Assembly: GCA_003671185.1 (NCBI GenBank)
Contig: QWPN01000143.1
Coordinates: 1-37,879 of the forward strand
Reading direction: 5' to 3'
Length of the DNA stretch: 37,879 bases
Source: Planctomycetota bacterium
GTDB lineage: Bacteria > Planctomycetota > Planctomycetia > Pirellulales > UBA1268
The position numbers were made by a program, and so were the translations under genes. Shown here one piece after another: positions 17,096 through 25,740 of the stretch (positions are counted from its first letter, which is position 1; each line of letters opens with the position of its first letter). Under the pieces are notes generated by a model, which saw only the letters and a program-made list of their open reading frames with translations, had not been told where the DNA came from and made no database searches.

Positions 17096-17779
17096 TCAGA
17101 GGGGCGGCAGGCCGGCCAACCAGCGCAGCAGCGAGGTGAACATGGCATACAGCGAGTAGTGGGCCAGCGCCGAGGTCGGATCGAGGTCGAGGGAGGCGAG
17201 TGCCGCCACCGCGCCGGCGCCGAGGAACAGGGGCGCCAGGTAGAGCCACTGCCACATCTCGGCCGTGGCCTCCGCAGGCAGCATGCCCTTGGCCGCCCAG
17301 AGCACGGCGTACACGGTGGCGCAGGCCAGCGTCCGCAGCAGCAGCGGCGTGCTGCGGTAGGGTTCGAGCTCGCGATCGCGCACGGCGACGTAGCCCAGCA
17401 TCACGCAGGGCACGGCGATCACGAAGCCGCAGAACCAGAGCAGGGCGGCGATCGACAGCGGCGCGTCAGCCAGGGGGCCGAACATTTTCCCGAACACGTA
17501 GGCGAGCAGCAGGCAGGCCAGCGCCCCGACGCCGACGAGCACGAAGGTCATGATCGGGATGCGGGTCTCGATCCGGCGGATGGGGGCCGTGGGGGCGCGG
17601 CCGGTGCCCGCCGAACTGGCCGCTGGCGCCTCCGGCTCGTGGATCGTCACCGCCTTCACGGCCACGGCCGGGATCGTGATCGGCTTTTTGCACTTGGGGC
17701 AGGGCCCGGTCCGGCCCGCGAACTGGTCGCTGACGGAAAAACGGGCTTTGCAGCCGGGACAGACGACGGAGATGGCCAT
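17096..17779 (-). CDS. Zinc-ribbon multi-pass membrane protein
   Basis: 227 residues. The N-terminus is a zinc ribbon with two CxxC knuckles (VVCPGCKARF and GPCPKCKKPI), of the MJ0042 type widespread in planctomycetes. After a Pro/Ala-rich linker there are four or five hydrophobic helices (MTFVLVGVGALACLLLAYVF, LSIAALLWFCGFVIAVPCVMLGYVAV, then two or three more near the end). Nothing enzymatic is visible. It precedes the HD hydrolase gene and diverges from another zinc-ribbon gene at 17938, so the two ribbons may share regulation through the 158-bp gap. Confidence 0.75.
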   Translation of the reverse strand: MAISVVCPGCKARFSVSDQFAGRTGPCPKCKKPITIPAVAVKAVTIHEPEAPAASSAGTGRAPTAPIRRIETRIPIMTFVLVGVGALACLLLAYVFGKMFGPLADAPLSIAALLWFCGFVIAVPCVMLGYVAVRDRELEPYRSTPLLLRTLACATVYAVLWAAKGMLPAEATAEMWQWLYLAPLFLGAGAVAALASLDLDPTSALAHYSLYAMFTSLLRWLAGLPPL

Positions 17780-17937
17780 GCTGGATTCCGGACTGCCGGA
17801 GCGGCGTCGGCGGGCCGCCCGTGGGGCGATCGCGGCAGTGTCAGAGGATGAACCGCCGGCGTCAAGTGACCATGCCGCAGGTACACTGTGGACGGGTGCA
17901 GGCCGCCCTTCTCCCTCCCCGAAACACGGAATGCAGC

Positions 17938-18633
17938 ATGGCCGACGAGGACAAGACCCGGATCCTCTCCTGGCAGGATGTCGGCGGTACGCCGCCGGAG
18001 GTCGAGCCGCGGATCGTGGACGGGAAGATCATGTTCACGTGCCCGAACGGGCACACGCTGCGGGTGCCGCTCGAACTGGGCGGCAAGCGGGGGAAGTGCA
18101 GCAAGTGTGGCGTGCCGCTGCAGATTCCGGCCGTGCAGGTGGAGGAGTCGCTGCCCGTGATCGACACCGGCAGCAACGAGCCGGTCGTGGAACACATGCC
18201 ACCCTTCATCGACGTGTCGGCGACGACGAATTCGCCCCCCCCGGCGCCGTCCCCGGCCGGCCCCGCCAGCGCCCCGCCCCCCGACGATACCGGTCCCGAG
18301 GACTGGAACTTCGATGTGGCGGGGCCCGCGGCGCCGGCATTCCAGTCAGGTGCACCGGCGCCAGCCGACGACGGCCACGCGAACCCCACGGCGCGGCTCG
18401 TGGCCCGGCTCTGGGCCGAGCGCGACCACGGCGGCATCGTGGAGCTTCACCTCGCGGGTGGCAGCGTGATCCTGCCGGAGTTCTACGAGCCGAACTGGTC
18501 GCGGGGCACGCACGGCCTGTTCGCCAGCCAGGCTGCCGACGGCACCGTGACGCTTACGGCGGTGGCCTGGGAGACCGTTCTCAAGATCGTCGTCCGCCAG
18601 TTGACGGCGGTGCCGGACGACATGTTCACCTGA
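17938..18633 (+). CDS. Zinc-ribbon protein with Pro-rich linker and C-terminal domain
   Basis: 231 residues from ATG 17938 (MADEDKTRILSW); an upstream in-frame ATG gives a shadow-like leader and is rejected. Near residue 40 lies a treble ribbon: FTCPNGHTLRV, then GKCSKCGVPLQIPA (Cys, His and two Cys ligands). A Pro/Ala linker of about 60 residues separates it from a compact C-terminal domain (TARLVARLWAERDHGGIVELHLAGG... WSRGTHGLFASQ). I do not recognise that domain. It ends 15 bp from the end of the convergent ACT-domain gene. Confidence 0.7.
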   Translation: MADEDKTRILSWQDVGGTPPEVEPRIVDGKIMFTCPNGHTLRVPLELGGKRGKCSKCGVPLQIPAVQVEESLPVIDTGSNEPVVEHMPPFIDVSATTNSPPPAPSPAGPASAPPPDDTGPEDWNFDVAGPAAPAFQSGAPAPADDGHANPTARLVARLWAERDHGGIVELHLAGGSVILPEFYEPNWSRGTHGLFASQAADGTVTLTAVAWETVLKIVVRQLTAVPDDMFT

Positions 18634-18648
18634 CCGACGCCGGGAGCG

Positions 18649-19149
18649 TCACTCGCCCTCGCCGAGGTCACCCTCGGTGACCATGCTGAACCCCTTGCTG
18701 GCCAGCGTCTCCATGCCCATCTCGGTGTTGTCGACCATCAGGGCCACCGCGGGGCGGCCGCGCGGCCGGACCAGGATGGGATAGGCCTGGATGATGTTCA
18801 CCTCGGCTTGGAGCAGGGCCGTGCAGATGCGCAGCAGGGGTTGCTGATCGTCGGGCAGCTCCACCCCCAGCAGGTCGCTCTCGATGATCGCCAGGCCGGC
18901 TCGTTCGAGGATTTCACGTCCCTGCTCGGGGTGGCTGAGCAGGAACCTCACGAAGGCGCACTCGCCCGAGTCGCTGATCGACAGGGCCACGATGCGCACC
19001 CGCGATCCCTCGAAGCGGCGCACCAGTTCCAGCAGCTGTCCCACCTTGTTCTCCAGGAACACGGTGAACTGCCGGAGCGTAGGCCAGTTGCGGCCCCGCG
19101 CCGTCGCGAAACCGACACGCGCGCCTTCGTCGCTGTCGCCCAGGCTCAC
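18649..19149 (-). CDS. Tandem ACT-domain protein
   Basis: 166 residues from GTG 19149 (VSLGDSDEGARVGF), chosen because GGAG lies 8 bases upstream. The frame is open to a TTG at 19239, but that TTG is the -35 box of a promoter-like sequence. The protein holds two ACT-like units: RQFTVFLENKVGQLLELVRRFEG... IVALSISDSGECAFVRFLL, then LLGVELPDDQQPLLRICTALLQAEVNIIQAYPI. ACT domains bind amino acids and regulate enzymes, yet no enzyme is fused here. Stand-alone tandem ACT proteins of this type occur in planctomycetes. It is convergent with the zinc-ribbon gene and divergent from the thioesterase gene. Confidence 0.8.
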   Translation of the reverse strand: MSLGDSDEGARVGFATARGRNWPTLRQFTVFLENKVGQLLELVRRFEGSRVRIVALSISDSGECAFVRFLLSHPEQGREILERAGLAIIESDLLGVELPDDQQPLLRICTALLQAEVNIIQAYPILVRPRGRPAVALMVDNTEMGMETLASKGFSMVTEGDLGEGE

Positions 19150-19209
19150 GGTTGAGGCTCCGCTGCACGTCGGGACGCGGCCGGCCTCTTTGCCGACCGA
19201 CGGGATGAA

Positions 19210-19239
19210 AGGATAGAGTCTGTCCTTCTCCCCGGTCAA
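19210..19239 (-). promoter_or_regulatory. Candidate sigma-70-type promoter of the ACT gene
   Basis: On the minus strand TTGACC (19239-19234), an 18-base spacer and TATCCT (19215-19210). It lies 60 bases before the chosen GTG start. Confidence 0.45.
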
Positions 19240-19284
19240 CGAACCGCGGCCGCCGGGCCCGGACCCGCCCTCCTTCCCGCAGCC

Positions 19285-19668
19285 ATGTCAGCCGTCCACG
19301 AAATCGAGATTCGCGTCCGCTACCAGGAGACGGACGGCCAACGCCGCGTCCACCACGCCAACTTCCTCACCTACTTCGAGATGGGGCGGACCGAGATGCT
19401 GCGGTCGTTCGGACCCACCTACCGCCAGTTCGAGGACGAAGGGCTGTTCATGGTGGTCTCAGAGGCCTGCTGCAAATACCACGCGCCCGCGGAGTACGAC
19501 GACCTGCTCCTGTTGCGGACCCGGGTGGAGAAGGTGGGGGCGGCCCACATCAAGCACGCCTACGAGGTGATCCGGGAAGGGCGCATCATCGTCACGGGTG
19601 AGACCACGGTGGTGTGCGTCGACCGGGAGGGCCGGGTGCGGCGATTGCCCGACTGGATGCTGGGCTGA
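19285..19668 (+). CDS. 4HBT-family acyl-CoA thioesterase (YbgC/FadM-like)
   Basis: 127 residues, the usual length of a hot-dog thioesterase. The signature RVRYQETDGQRRVHHANFLTYFE carries the catalytic Asp17, with EMGRTEMLRSFG on the central helix. Later strands include FMVVSEACCKYHAPAEYDD, the beta hairpin AAHIKHAYEVIREG and TGETTVVCVDREGR. The expected reaction is hydrolysis of an acyl-CoA thioester; chain length is not readable. It diverges from the ACT-domain gene. Confidence 0.88.
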   Translation: MSAVHEIEIRVRYQETDGQRRVHHANFLTYFEMGRTEMLRSFGPTYRQFEDEGLFMVVSEACCKYHAPAEYDDLLLLRTRVEKVGAAHIKHAYEVIREGRIIVTGETTVVCVDREGRVRRLPDWMLG

Positions 19669-19862
19669 GCGTCTCCGGTGTGCGACCACGTGTCCCCGGG
19701 CTGCATAGCGGGCGAGACGGCCCGCGTTTGCCCGGCCCACCCGCGCGGCCGATCGTTCGCCGGGCGTCCCGCATGGCCGGCGACCCGTTCTCCAGGGAGG
19801 GAACGCCCAGCCGCTTGCCCGCCGCCCTGTCGGCGGGCCGTCACACCCGGGAGAACGCACCG

Positions 19863-20114
19863 ATGTCATTTGCCGCGGAGAGGGAATTTGCCCACATGGG
19901 CGAGACGGCCGGATGCTCCGACCACGACCATGACCTGGTCCACGAGTTGAGCCGCAGGCTCGACGCCCTGTGGCGCTACGACCAATACATCGCCAACGCC
20001 GAGTGGCGGGACGGGCTGCGGCAGTTCTGGTGCGACGCCAAGGCCATGGAGCAGCAGGCGATCCAGCGGCTCAAGGAGCTGATCGCCCAGGAAGTCCGCA
20101 ACGGCTGCTTCTGA
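19863..20114 (+). CDS. Small hypothetical protein (83 residues)
   Basis: From ATG 19863 with GGGAGAA about 6 bases upstream. The protein is soluble, with a His-Asp cluster (CSDHDHDLVHEL) near the N-terminus, one long amphipathic helix (LSRRLDALWRYDQYIANAEW) and a helical C-terminus (AKAMEQQAIQRLKELIAQEVRNGCF). No known domain is recognised. The composition and third-position GC fit a real gene. It is followed by a strong GC hairpin at 20141-20169. Confidence 0.7.
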   Translation: MSFAAEREFAHMGETAGCSDHDHDLVHELSRRLDALWRYDQYIANAEWRDGLRQFWCDAKAMEQQAIQRLKELIAQEVRNGCF

Positions 20115-20140
20115 TCGCCCCGCACTCGGCGGTCTGCCCC

Positions 20141-20169
20141 GCCCGGGGAACGCCCACGGTTCCCCGGGC
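20141..20169 (+). repeat. GGGAAC-type GC hairpin, possible terminator
   Basis: Perfect 11-bp stem GCCCGGGGAAC with GTTCCCCGGGC and a loop GCCCACG, 26 bp after the small gene. There is no T-tract. The core resembles the hairpin at 37819-37841. Confidence 0.5.
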
Positions 20170-20371
20170 CCGCGGCCGCTTCCCACGCGGTGATTGAGAG
20201 CGGGCGCCTGGCGTCCGCGGGATAACGCATCCGTGCGGCTCGGCGGGAGTGGCGTTCCCGTCTAGGAGCCCGCCGCCGGGATTGCTATCTTTTTGCTCGC
20301 ATTGCCAGAGGGGGAATTCCGGGCGCCGCCGCACCCGAACTCCAGCGATGCGAAGCGGCATGGGGGTACGC

Positions 20372-21463
20372 ATGAAGTCAGGACGCTTCAGGCCCGCGTT
20401 CACGCTCGTGGAACTGCTGGTGGTGATCGCCATCATCACGGTGCTCGTGTCGATGTTGACGTGGGGCATCTCAAAGGCGCGGGACTCGGCCCGCGCGACC
20501 CAGTGCGGCAACAATCTCAAGCAGATCGGCACCGCCTTCCAGCAGTACGTGGCCGCCAACGACAAGGCCCCCGATGCCGCCACCGTGCTGGGCGGTTTCG
20601 ACATCTACCTGTCGAACAACCGCAGCGTCTACAGCTGCCCGATCGTCGTCACCAGCGCCGCCGCCGAGGTCGTGTCCTACGGCGTGAATCCCTGCGTGCA
20701 CCGCATGATGACGGATGCGGGCAAGGTGCTGATGGTCGACGCCAATGCCGACATGATCGACTACGAGTCGCTCGACACGCCCACCTTTCAGCGGGACGTC
20801 GCGGGGCGGCACTACGACATGGCGAACGTCCTCCACATCGACGGCCGCGTGGAGCGGATGAGTCCCGACGACATCAATCCCTACCGCACGCCGGACGGAG
20901 AGCAGATCCGCACCACGCTGTGGAAGCCGCGCATCGGCGGCTGCAGTTGCGCCGGTTCCGGCTCCAACGGCCTGCTGGGCGAATATTGGGCGAACCCTGA
21001 TGAATGGACGGGCACGTCCTGGAAGCGGCTGGAAAAGACGATCGACCTGCCGTTCGGGAATTCCGCGTTTTTTGGCGTTCCCTACAGCATCCCCATTCCC
21101 GGCACGACGGCGGACAACCCAAATCCACTCAAGACGGCCCGCTTCAGCGGCTTCATCCGCCCCGACGCCTCGGAGCCCCACACGTTCCACGTCTGCTGCG
21201 ACAACGCGGCCTGGGTGTACGTCAACGGCGCGCTGGTGTTGAGCCGCTCGACCGGCGGCCCGGGGCCGGTGCAGGAGTGGCAGGCCGCGCCAACGCCGAT
21301 CGATCTCCTGGCTGGCCGCTGGTACGACTTCGAGGTGCGCTGGTTCGAGGAGGGGCCCGGGTCACCGAGCCACGTGAAGGTGTACTGGTCCCGGCCCTCG
21401 TCCCCGGGACGCACGCCGATTCCGATCACGAACCTGCGGCCGCCACGGGGGATCATCCAGTGA
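20372..21463 (+). CDS. Prepilin-like protein with C-terminal PA14-type module, copy 1
   Basis: 363 residues from ATG 20372; ATG 20360 or 20348 in frame are possible alternatives. The N-terminus is a class III-like prepilin signal: MKSGRFRPA then [20 protein letters not shown], with Glu at position +5 and cleavage after Ala9 (a Gly is usual there). The following segment ([24 protein letters not shown]) matches the type II secretion G/DUF1559-type pseudopilins of planctomycetes. [25 protein letters not shown] is a family-like C-terminal motif. Residues from about 190 on form a PA14-like beta module ([32 protein letters not shown]), likely carbohydrate binding. It overlaps the next gene (GTGA, 21460-21463). 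Confidence 0.8.
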   Translation: MKSGRFRPAFTLVELLVVIAIITVLVSMLTWGISKARDSARATQCGNNLKQIGTAFQQYVAANDKAPDAATVLGGFDIYLSNNRSVYSCPIVVTSAAAEVVSYGVNPCVHRMMTDAGKVLMVDANADMIDYESLDTPTFQRDVAGRHYDMANVLHIDGRVERMSPDDINPYRTPDGEQIRTTLWKPRIGGCSCAGSGSNGLLGEYWANPDEWTGTSWKRLEKTIDLPFGNSAFFGVPYSIPIPGTTADNPNPLKTARFSGFIRPDASEPHTFHVCCDNAAWVYVNGALVLSRSTGGPGPVQEWQAAPTPIDLLAGRWYDFEVRWFEEGPGSPSHVKVYWSRPSSPGRTPIPITNLRPPRGIIQ

Positions 21464-22089
21464 CCGCCAAGCCGGCCATGGCACGCGCGGCGGCACGCGC
21501 TGGCGTCACCGTGTGGTGGCCGGCCCGCGTCGCGTTGCTGGTCGTGATGCTCGCGCCACTCACCGGCTGCACCAGGCCGGTCGCTCCACCGCGGTCGCGG
21601 GACGAGATCTTCCAGGATCGCCTCCGCGTGCCCACGCTCTACATTTCCGAGAAGTCGGGCAAGCGGATCGTGACCGAGGGCGGACGGATGAATTTCGTCG
21701 ACCAGGAGAGCGGCGAAGTGTGCTGGGTGGCCTGGGCGTGCCGGGCCCCGAACTGCCCGGGCCGGGGGCCGAACGGGGAGCCGTTCCTGTGCATCGAGGC
21801 CGACGCGGGCTACTTCGCCAAGCCCGACGGCACGGTCGGCTACGATCCCAAGCTCAGCGCGATGACGCCAAAGCGGGTGGGCATGTGCCCCCAGTGCAGC
21901 GTCATCCGCAAGCCGGAGTCAGAGACGCCCGAGCAGGCCATCGAGTATTCACGATACGTGCAACTTCACCAACTCCCCGAGGCGGCCGCCCGCCTCAAGC
22001 AACTCGACGAGGAGATGGCGCGGCGGGTGGAGTGGGATCGGCAGCACGCCATCGTCGGCAGGCCGAAGCCCGGGAGCGGCACGCCCTGA
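21460..22089 (+). CDS. Cys-rich lipoprotein, copy 1
   Basis: 209 residues from GTG 21460, which overlaps the TGA of the prepilin gene; GGGGGA lies 9 bases upstream. ATG 21478 is a possible alternative. A lipobox LTGC with Cys37 follows a hydrophobic segment, so it is probably an outer-membrane or periplasmic lipoprotein. It has pairs of cysteines: [16 protein letters not shown] and [11 protein letters not shown]. The C-terminus is charged and helical ([24 protein letters not shown]). Its layout (lipobox, Cys clusters, helix end) is shared with the lipoprotein at 24098, and both sit directly after a prepilin-PA14 gene, so it is one half of a duplicated pair. Confidence 0.75.
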   Translation: MTAKPAMARAAARAGVTVWWPARVALLVVMLAPLTGCTRPVAPPRSRDEIFQDRLRVPTLYISEKSGKRIVTEGGRMNFVDQESGEVCWVAWACRAPNCPGRGPNGEPFLCIEADAGYFAKPDGTVGYDPKLSAMTPKRVGMCPQCSVIRKPESETPEQAIEYSRYVQLHQLPEAAARLKQLDEEMARRVEWDRQHAIVGRPKPGSGTP

Positions 22090-22096
22090 CCGCCGG

Positions 22097-22816
22097 CTAC
22101 GGTCGGGCTTGGGTGACGCCGTCCCAGCCGCGCAGTGTCGCATGCAGGACGGCGACACGGCCCATGAAGTGATCCATCGCGAATGGCCCCGCCGCCAGCT
22201 CGATGTGCCTCCGTGCACCGGCGGCGTCGCCCAGGGCCTCGGCGTGGAGGCCGAGGTAGAGGTGGGCGAAGCAGAGTTGGTCGCGGCGGGTCTCGCCGTC
22301 TCCGGCCTGGGCGGCGGCGAGCACGGCCGCTGCGGTGCCGCGGCCCGCGTAGAGGTCGAGAATCTCCCGCATCGGCACCCGCCGATCCGCGCCGACGGGC
22401 AGCAACGCCGCGCGGGCGGCGTCGGCCCCCTGATCGCGGGCCACGCAGGCGAAGTGCCAGGTCGCATTCTCCACGTCGTTCGGGTTGACCGTGCGGTGGA
22501 GTTCGAATTGCCGTCGTCCGTCGGCGAACCTGCCGGCGTAGAAGAGCGCCAGCCCGCGCTGCCAGAGGTGAGGTTCGGCGGCGGGCCGGGCGGCCACGAG
22601 CGCGTCGAACGTCTTCGCTGACTCGGCTGGGCGGCCCGCGAAGAACGCCGCCAGCGCCTCGTCGAACAGGTTCTGCGGGTCTTTCTCGCGTAGCGCAGCA
22701 CCCGCCCAGCCGCCCGCCGGCAGGAGCGCGAGACGGAACAGCCACCGGCAGACCTGGCGCCGGGACGCCGCGCCATGGGCGGCTGACCGGGCGGCGTCGC
22801 GACGTGCATCGTGCAT
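22097..22816 (-). CDS. TPR-type protein, likely exported
   Basis: 239 residues. A signal-like stretch ([19 protein letters not shown]) is near the N-terminus, followed by helical repeats of TPR type: [63 protein letters not shown], and [33 protein letters not shown]. It lies between the two prepilin/lipoprotein pairs but on the other strand, diverging from copy 2. A role as scaffold or sensor for the same surface system is inferred from location. Confidence 0.75.
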   Translation of the reverse strand: MHDARRDAARSAAHGAASRRQVCRWLFRLALLPAGGWAGAALREKDPQNLFDEALAAFFAGRPAESAKTFDALVAARPAAEPHLWQRGLALFYAGRFADGRRQFELHRTVNPNDVENATWHFACVARDQGADAARAALLPVGADRRVPMREILDLYAGRGTAAAVLAAAQAGDGETRRDQLCFAHLYLGLHAEALGDAAGARRHIELAAGPFAMDHFMGRVAVLHATLRGWDGVTQARP

Positions 22817-22907
22817 CGTGGTGGCTCCCTGATGTCGCCGGGTGGTTGAACGGCCGGCCGACCGAGGCGGCTGCGGTTCCCACCTTTCTAAAAATGGATC
22901 GCATAAA

Positions 22908-22913
22908 TATAGT
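22908..22913 (+). promoter_or_regulatory. Candidate -10 element (TATAGT)
   Basis: TATAGT stands in a short AT-rich pocket 47 bases before the copy 2 start. A weak -35 (TTTCTA) is 17 bases upstream. Confidence 0.3.
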
Positions 22914-22959
22914 ACTCCGCGGGGGTGGCTCTCGACTGCAGGTCTCCGGGGAAAAGCCC

Positions 22960-24081
22960 ATGCGAAATCGTCTCTGTCGCCACCCGCGATCGTGTCCGTG
23001 TGTGTGGCCGTCGCACGGCGGCTTCACGCTCGTGGAGATACTGGCCGTGATCTCCATCCTGGCCCTGCTCATCGCCCTGCTGCTGCCGGGAGTGCAGTCG
23101 TTCCGGGCGTCGACTCGCACCGTGCAATGCGCGAACAACCTGCACCAGTTGGGGCGGGCGCTGGCGCATTTCGTGTCCAAGAACGGTCGCTCCCCCTCGT
23201 CGATCGAGATGCTCGATCAGATGGGGACGCTGATCGACGGGCAGACGTCCATGTATGCCTGCCCCGATGTCGAGGGGGCGGGCCTGCAGTCGTACGGCGT
23301 GAACGCCTGCCTGCACCGCGTCATGACCGAAGCGCAACTGATCGCCATGACCGACTCGACGGCCAAGATCCTGCGCTACAAGGGCGCCAACCAGGACGCC
23401 TGGGACGCCATCGTCGCGCCGCGGCACGCGGGCATGGTCAACACCCTGTCGTGCGACGGGGCGGTGACGCTGCGCAGCCCGGCCGACATCAACCCCTACG
23501 ATGCCCAGGAGGGGGCACAAATCTGCAAAACCCTGTGGGAGCCGCGGCTCCCCTGCCAGGTGCTGGGTTCGACGTGCGGATGCTTCACGCGGGGCCTGCG
23601 GGCCGTCTACACGCCGCTGCCCTACGACACCACGACCGACCCCGTCACCATGACCATCACCACGCTCTATCTGCCCTTCGGCGTAAACGTGGGCTGGGGT
23701 GATGTGAAGCAGGAACTGAAGGGCATCCATCCCTTTTGGGACAACAAGCCCTATCGCCCGTTCACGGCCAAGATCACCGGCTACCTGTCGATCCCCAAGG
23801 CGGGCAATTACCGGTTCCTGGTCAGTCACGACGACGCGATGAGCATGCGCGTCGACGGCAATCTCGTGCACAACAACGGCGGCTGGACGGGCGGACCCGG
23901 CAGCCAGATGTGGAACACGGCCGGGCCGATCCGACTGGAGGCGGGAGCGTGCGTGCCCATCGAGGTCAGCCTGACGCAGAATCCGCCCACCGACAACCAC
24001 CTCTGGATCCAGTGGGAGTCGGACTCCGGGATCACGCTGGGGCCGATCCCGCTCGACAGCATGTGCGCCGACCCCAACTGA
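22960..24081 (+). CDS. Prepilin-like protein with PA14-type module, copy 2
   Basis: 373 residues from ATG 22960 (GGGGAAAA just upstream). The N-terminal signal is long, [21 protein letters not shown], then [23 protein letters not shown], cleaved after Gly21 with the canonical Glu at +5. The same pattern as copy 1 follows ([22 protein letters not shown], then [22 protein letters not shown]). The C-terminal half holds a PA14-like module ([31 protein letters not shown]). An alternative start at 22894 would give a longer leader. Copy 2 clearly diverged from copy 1 in its middle part. It is followed 16 bp later by the lipoprotein gene. Confidence 0.8.
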   Translation: MRNRLCRHPRSCPCVWPSHGGFTLVEILAVISILALLIALLLPGVQSFRASTRTVQCANNLHQLGRALAHFVSKNGRSPSSIEMLDQMGTLIDGQTSMYACPDVEGAGLQSYGVNACLHRVMTEAQLIAMTDSTAKILRYKGANQDAWDAIVAPRHAGMVNTLSCDGAVTLRSPADINPYDAQEGAQICKTLWEPRLPCQVLGSTCGCFTRGLRAVYTPLPYDTTTDPVTMTITTLYLPFGVNVGWGDVKQELKGIHPFWDNKPYRPFTAKITGYLSIPKAGNYRFLVSHDDAMSMRVDGNLVHNNGGWTGGPGSQMWNTAGPIRLEAGACVPIEVSLTQNPPTDNHLWIQWESDSGITLGPIPLDSMCADPN

Positions 24082-24097
24082 CCCCGTGAGATCGAGC

Positions 24098-24658
24098 ATG
24101 TCCGTTCCCGCCAGCCATCGCGTCGTCTGGTCCCTGCTGGCGTTGCTGGCCGGTTGCCGGGGGCGCGTGCCGGCCACGCTCGAGCAGATCGAGGCCGACC
24201 AGCTGGCGCTGCCCGCGGTGTACCTCACGACCGACGGCCGCGAGCTGATCGTGCCGGCGAATCGCGGCGACGTGATCGTGGCGCCGGGGGCGCGAGAACT
24301 CGCCTTCCGGGCCTACACGTGCACCAATCCCGACTGCCCCAACCGCGAGCGGGGCAGCGCCGGCCGACCGTTCCTGTTCACCTGGCCCGACCCCCTGTGG
24401 AAGGTCGACGAACAGGGGCAACTGCAGTTCGACGTCGTCCCCGACCGGGCCGCCGAAACCGTGCGGCGCGGGGGGCTGCCGGAGCCCACCTGTCCCGGGT
24501 GCCTCGAACGCCGTGCGAAGGAGGGCGAATCGGCCGAGACCAGGCAGCGCTACCGCAACTGGGTGGTGTATTACGAATTGCCCGAGTCTGCCGCCCGCCG
24601 CAAGGAACTCGACGCCGAGCACCGCAACCAACTCCAGAAGCAGGGGCGGCGGCGCTGA
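24098..24658 (+). CDS. Cys-rich lipoprotein, copy 2
   Basis: 186 residues from ATG 24098; GTG 24086 is in frame and possible. Lipobox LAGC at Cys20 after a short hydrophobic segment. As in copy 1, a tandem Cys motif occurs in the middle (YTCTNPDCPNRERG) and a CPGC knuckle late (EPTCPGCLERR), and the protein ends with a charged helix (ESAARRKELDAEHRNQLQKQ). The two lipoproteins align in order of motifs but not closely. Pairing with a prepilin gene suggests they act on, or with, the pseudopilus-like protein at the outer surface. Confidence 0.75.
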   Translation: MSVPASHRVVWSLLALLAGCRGRVPATLEQIEADQLALPAVYLTTDGRELIVPANRGDVIVAPGARELAFRAYTCTNPDCPNRERGSAGRPFLFTWPDPLWKVDEQGQLQFDVVPDRAAETVRRGGLPEPTCPGCLERRAKEGESAETRQRYRNWVVYYELPESAARRKELDAEHRNQLQKQGRRR

Positions 24659-24708
24659 AATCGGCGGTCTCATCCTTGTGATTTTGGCAGAGGTCGGCAC
24701 GGTGGCGT

Positions 24709-25740
24709 GTGATCTACTTGTGGCGACGGTCAGGGAGGGCCGCCGCTATCAAGCCGCTGAAGAAGTTGGCCCGTTCGGTCGCCAAGCGGCTTCTCGCCTA
24801 CGGCGAGCCACCGCCCGCCCCCCTGCCGCCTGAGATTCTCAGGCTCCGGGCTGCGAATGCAGTCGTGTTGCGGGCCCGCTTCCGCTGCGTCAAGGCGAAC
24901 GATCTGAAGTTGTACATCGACACACGTGACGCGCTGGTCGGCGCGCCGATCGCCCTCGGGACCTACGAGCCGCATCTGATCGCGGCGCTGCGCCGCACGG
25001 TGCGACCTGGCGACACGGTGCTCGACATCGGCGCCACCATCGGCCTGTTCAGCATGTTGTGCGGCGAAATCGTCGGTCCCCGGGGGCGTGTCCACGCTTT
25101 TGAGCCGCGTGCCGACAACGTCGCCATGCTGCAGTTGAGCCTGCGGGAGAATGGCCTCGACAACGTGCTGGTTCACGAGGTGGCCGTCGCCGACCACGAC
25201 AGGTCTCTCGCCTACAAGCCGATCGAGTCCACGAGCCCGACCCTGATGGTCGAGGAATCGTCCGCCGCGCGGGACGGTGGATTCGTGCCCGTGCGCACCG
25301 TGGCCATCGACGACGTGCTGGCCGAGGTCACGCGGGTGGACGTCGTGAAGATCGACATCGACGGCTACGAACTCGGCGCGATCCGCGGCATGCGGCAGCT
25401 GCTCGGACGCTGCCGGCCGATCGTGTTTTTCGGGTACTGCCCGGAGTGCCTGCGCTCCACGGGCCGCCACCGGGCCGAGGATCTGCTCGAGGAGTTCAGG
25501 ATGCACGGCTACAGCCTGCACATCCTCAGGCCGGACGGAACATGGGACGGCGCGGAAACCAACGCGGCGATTGGCGTTGCGGACCAAACTTCGGGCAGCA
25601 CCCACATCGACCTGGTGGCCTGTCCGCCGCCGTGCTGCCGCAACGAATCCTCGATCAGAGGCCGGTGCGGAGCACGTTCCAGCGGCCGTTGGCCGAGACA
25701 CCAGACAGATCGAGATACGTCCAGGTGCCGGATCCGGTGA
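24709..25740 (+). CDS. FkbM family SAM-dependent methyltransferase 2
   Basis: 343 residues as read from GTG 24709. SAM motif TVLDIGATIGLFSML, acidic VHAFEPRADNVAML, and the family end motif VDVVKIDIDGYELGAIRGM; the segment VLVHEVAVADHDR is also conserved. A basic N-terminal stretch (KPLKKLARSVAKRLL) may mark membrane association. The last 29 residues are Arg/Ser/Cys-rich and are read from the antisense of the 25655-27103 gene: the two genes overlap tail to tail by 86 bp. The domain probably ends near residue 310. A transferred start could lie elsewhere, since no good ribosome binding site is close to the GTG. Confidence 0.75.
   Translation: MIYLWRRSGRAAAIKPLKKLARSVAKRLLAYGEPPPAPLPPEILRLRAANAVVLRARFRCVKANDLKLYIDTRDALVGAPIALGTYEPHLIAALRRTVRPGDTVLDIGATIGLFSMLCGEIVGPRGRVHAFEPRADNVAMLQLSLRENGLDNVLVHEVAVADHDRSLAYKPIESTSPTLMVEESSAARDGGFVPVRTVAIDDVLAEVTRVDVVKIDIDGYELGAIRGMRQLLGRCRPIVFFGYCPECLRSTGRHRAEDLLEEFRMHGYSLHILRPDGTWDGAETNAAIGVADQTSGSTHIDLVACPPPCCRNESSIRGRCGARSSGRWPRHQTDRDTSRCRIR

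Noticed and set aside
15851-17851. Plus-strand frame of 666 codons
   Set aside because: It is antisense to the HD hydrolase and zinc-ribbon genes; its Gly/Arg/Glu-rich composition has no domain signature.
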